Source of the DNA: Chaunax sp. Z400
Lineage: Eukaryota; Chordata; Actinopteri; Lophiiformes; Chaunacidae
DNA length: 64,000 nucleotides
Assembly: GCA_037577475.1 (NCBI GenBank)
Contig: CM075188.1
Location: forward strand, 4,472,001 to 4,536,000
Reading direction: 5' to 3'
Below are positions 62,127 to 64,000 of the stretch, in pieces. The notes under the pieces are model-generated. The model made no database searches and was not told the DNA's origin. It saw only the letters and a program-made list of their open reading frames with translations. Every line of letters begins with the position of its first letter. Position 1 is the stretch's first letter. The position numbers were made by a program, and so were the translations under genes.

Positions 62127-63917
62127 CATATCTTAACGTAGACCTACTTTAGACCACTGTAAATGTTAATAATAATAATAATATCTTAACGTAGACCTAC
62201 TTTAGACTACTGTAAATGTTAATAATAATAATAATAATATCTTAACGTAGACCTACTTTAGACTACTGTAAATGTTAATAATTATAATAATAATCATATC
62301 TTAACGTAGACCGACTTTAGACTACTGTAAATGTTAATAATAATAATAATATCTTAACGTAGACCTACTTTAGACTACTGTAAATGTTAATAATTATAAT
62401 AATAATCATATCTTAACGTAGACCTACTTTAGACTACTGTAAATGTTAATAATAATAATAATCATATCTTAACGTAGACCTACTTTAGACTACTGTAAAT
62501 GTTAATAATAATAATAATATCTTAACGTAGACCTACTTTAGACTACTGTAAATGTTAATAATTATAATAATAATCATATCTTAACGTAGACCTACTTTAG
62601 ACTACTGTAAATGTTAATAATAATAATAATCATATCTTAACGTAGACCTACTTTAGACTACTGTAAATGTTAATAATAATAATAATAATATCTTAACGTA
62701 GACCTACTTTAGACTACTGTAAATGTTAATAATAATAATAATATCTTAACGTAGACCTACTTTAGACTACTGTAAATGTTAATAATAATAATAATAATAT
62801 CTTAACGTAGACCTACTTTAGACTACTGTAAATGTTAATAATAATAATCATATCTTAACGTAGACCTACTTTAGACTACTGTAAATGTTGATAATAATAA
62901 TAATAATAATAACATAGTTACTAATACCAGTTGTGAGAATATTCCATTTTCATTCCAAATAACTTCTTCTAATAAACACTACTTACAATATCACATTCTT
63001 TAAGACTACAGAGTAATGTTTTTGTGTGTAGGTTGTGATTTTGTTACTGTACTCATGCATATGGATAATGTGGTATACAGTCCTGCAGATGGATCCTTAC
63101 TATTCCACTGATCAACAGTTATTAATGTGCCAAGAAATATAGTAACTTGCCGACAAAGGCAAGGAGAGAAGTTAGCAATGTGTTAGCAAGCACACATTGA
63201 TGTTTACAATATAGGCCTAAAATTCTTCAAGAACTTGTCTGCAAGTGTTTCATTAAGAGGAAAGTATAGTCGACTAATTCATTATTACACATTAACAATA
63301 TTCATAATGCCTTTTTTGGCTTTTTCACCGTACTTGAAGTGCACTTAAAAAATAAAAGAAAATACAAAATCTGTACCTGCAGTTTTCTTGCCATGTAGAC
63401 CACCTCATGCGAAGGTGGATTGTATTTGTAACAGTTAGAGAACATCAGCCGAACATCAGCAGCAAATTCCTTTGCATTTGCATACTCTCGCTGATCCATT
63501 TTTTTCTGAGGAAATAACACTTTGTCAGGAAAACTGATTTTAAATGTTTCAAAATGACCATCATCGTGATCATCTTACCCTAACAGTGCTCAAGTCCATA
63601 GGCTGCTTGATGATGTCATGGTAGTCGTGCAGACCAAATGCAATTGCATCAACAGGGGTATAAAAGGGCCATGCATATGCATAGTGTCTCTTAGAGAGCA
63701 TTTCCTTCAGGATATCATTGCAGCACCTGAGCTGCTCAGACAGTCTGACCCTCTTGCCCTCATATGTAGGCAAGTCTTTCTTAGGAGGTATGATAGGCCT
63801 TCCACTGCCTCTCCTAGACAACGATGGACAAGGTGCTGAATGTTCCCCCGCAGGCGATACCTCGATGCTGGTGGTGGAGGGTTTGGTGTCTGCCTTCCTC
63901 TTAAAACCTTTTTTAAT
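50835..63917 (-). CDS. brdt: BET bromodomain protein, brdt-like; 5' part outside the window
   Basis: Fifteen exons join in frame on the minus strand: 63917-63579, 63505-63377, 57919-57728, 57627-57446, 57326-57046, 56895-56782, 56691-56554, 54525-54470, 54395-54218, 53046-52976, 52227-52170, 52077-51971, 51595-51408, 51221-50996 and 50900-50835, giving 774 aa to the stop. BET proteins read acetylated histones and recruit P-TEFb. Seen here in order are bromodomain 2 with the WPFYTPVD shelf and the acetyl-lysine-binding Asn (CYKYNPPSHEVV), a basic KKKEK region, a NET domain (KLPGDRLGQFV to DFEMLKPSTLRALQRFV), a poly-Ser tract, the NAESWARL/FRKAALEK segment and the C-terminal P-TEFb-interacting end (MQRDIMTTFELNLD). 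BRD2 and BRD3 lack that end. The short linker and the DIMT motif fit BRDT better than long BRD4. Bromodomain 1 lies to the right of the window. Confidence 0.85.
53422..53503. mobile_element. Perfect palindromic MITE (37-bp arms)
   Basis: The 37-nt left arm beginning TACAGTACCAGTCAAAAATT is perfectly complementary to the right arm ending at 53503, with an 8-nt centre. TA dinucleotides flank it. This fits a miniature element made only of the two inverted repeats of a Tc1-like transposon. It lies in the BET intron between exons 9 and 10. Confidence 0.85.
53565..53920 (+). repeat. Dispersed repeat of the TGCCAAGGAGGTTATG family
   Basis: TGTGCCAAGGAGGTTATGTG, then TTAGCAGGATAATAAAACCT, AGATTTTCATGAAAGTTGAT and TGAATTTTGGAGTAGATCC, in the same order as at 46430-46640. 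An interrupted 200-bp middle (TTTGAGGAAAGGGTTTTTGA) is not shared. An inverted partial copy follows at about 54040-54190, ending GTGTAATCTTAATTTTA. Confidence 0.6.
55103..55225. repeat. 14-bp minisatellite, about nine near-perfect copies
   Basis: The unit CACAATGGTGCTAA is repeated about nine times with no internal change, ending CACAATGGTGGGAC. The lack of variation suggests recent expansion. It lies in the BET intron between exons 7 and 8. Confidence 0.95.
56554..56691 (-). CDS. brdt: BET gene, poly-serine exon
   Basis: SDFSYPSCLSD-like sequence (SPDFSYPSCLSD) leads into ten Ser in a row and then a Ser, Asp and Glu mixture. In BRD4 the comparable segment is a CK2 phosphorylation site that controls bromodomain access to chromatin. 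The same role here is inference from family. Confidence 0.85.
57046..57326 (-). CDS. brdt: BET gene, NET domain exon
   Basis: This 281-nt exon encodes the extraterminal (NET) domain: MTYQEKMQLKSDIDKLPGD through IHARES to DFEMLKPSTLRALQRF and CLKKC. The NET domain binds short basic-hydrophobic peptides in chromatin factors such as NSD3 and JMJD6. HIIQSREPSL of other BETs is here SIIHARESCL, a divergent form. The donor is a good GTAAGT. Confidence 0.9.
57920..58694 (-). other. BET intron segment left of the minisatellite
   Basis: Ordinary AT-rich intron. No exon or recognised repeat is seen. Confidence 0.6.
58695..62925. repeat. Compound minisatellite with embedded (AAT)n, about 70 copies
   Basis: Each unit has a 38-nt core (ATCTTAACGTAGACC, ACTTTAGACTACTG, TAAATGTT) followed by a variable (AAT)n of about 4-11 repeats and often CAT or GAT. 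Units are about 53-75 bp. The core is almost invariant (rare GCAGACC, CATAACG, GCTTAATG variants), while the AAT part varies freely. The array lies wholly in the 5.5-kb BET intron between the second bromodomain-2 exon and the EVFEARYLK exon. Confidence 0.97.
62926..63376 (-). other. BET intron segment right of the minisatellite
   Basis: Ordinary AT-rich intron leading to the donor of the second bromodomain-2 exon. Nothing else is recognised. Confidence 0.6.
63377..63917 (-). CDS. brdt: BET gene, bromodomain 2 exons
   Basis: Two exons, 63917-63579 (113 codons) and 63505-63377 (43 codons), join at R|KK in phase 0. The first opens with a GFKRKADT basic motif, a likely nuclear signal conserved in BRDT, then a variable linker, then SEQLRCCNDILKEML, the first helix of bromodomain 2. 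The second holds the B and C helices with REYANAKEFAADVRLMF and CYKYNPP. Confidence 0.92.
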
Positions 63918-64000
63918 CTAAATATTTAGAAAAAAGAAAATGGTAAATTATGACATACTTTCAAGTTAGACAAAACAGTGATATAAAGAATTTGTAAACA

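Overview
The window looks like nuclear DNA of a teleost fish. It has three vertebrate genes split by introns with GT-AG borders. It also has several decayed Tc1/mariner-type transposons of kinds common in fish, a LINE reverse-transcriptase relic, and large tandem-repeat arrays. The species cannot be named from the sequence. Homology calls rest on recalled family features and hand-read exon joins; no search was run.

Layout. (1) 1-20542 is a repeat locus. About 17.5 kb of a 35-bp tandem repeat, with higher-order structure, lies in three blocks (1 to about 5250, about 6285-14230, about 15290-19700). Each block is followed by a copy of the same non-repetitive module of about 1 kb (A about 5250-6284, B about 14230-15289, C about 19700-20542, truncated). 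Every module has a palindromic CRE (TGACGTCA) about 45 bp upstream of a minus-strand TATAAAA box, aimed into the neighbouring array, and ETS-like ACTTCCGGT sites about 200 bp to the other side. I recognise no gene here. It is the best candidate for something undescribed. (2) 20543-22235 is intergenic, with a dispersed repeat, an unassigned small ORF and a Tc1-like relic. (3) 22500-34055 (+) is a complete 10-exon orthologue of human C19orf44 (DUF4614 family), about 703 aa, with two Tc1-like relics in its introns. (4) 34056-36660 is the space between two convergent genes, with one AT-rich minisatellite. (5) 45124-36661 (-) is a complete akr1a1 gene (NADPH-dependent aldehyde reductase), 8 coding exons and 324 aa, with a probable non-coding first exon near 49 kb. 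(6) 63917-50835 (-) is the 3' part of a BET bromodomain gene (bromodomain 2, NET domain, poly-serine region, P-TEFb-interacting C-terminus), most like brdt. Its upstream exons lie beyond the right edge. One of its introns holds a 4.2-kb compound minisatellite (58.7-62.9 kb).

The three genes show no sign of a shared pathway: an uncharacterised DUF4614 protein, a cytosolic aldehyde reductase and a chromatin reader. The BET gene and akr1a1 lie head-to-tail on the minus strand; c19orf44 converges on akr1a1.
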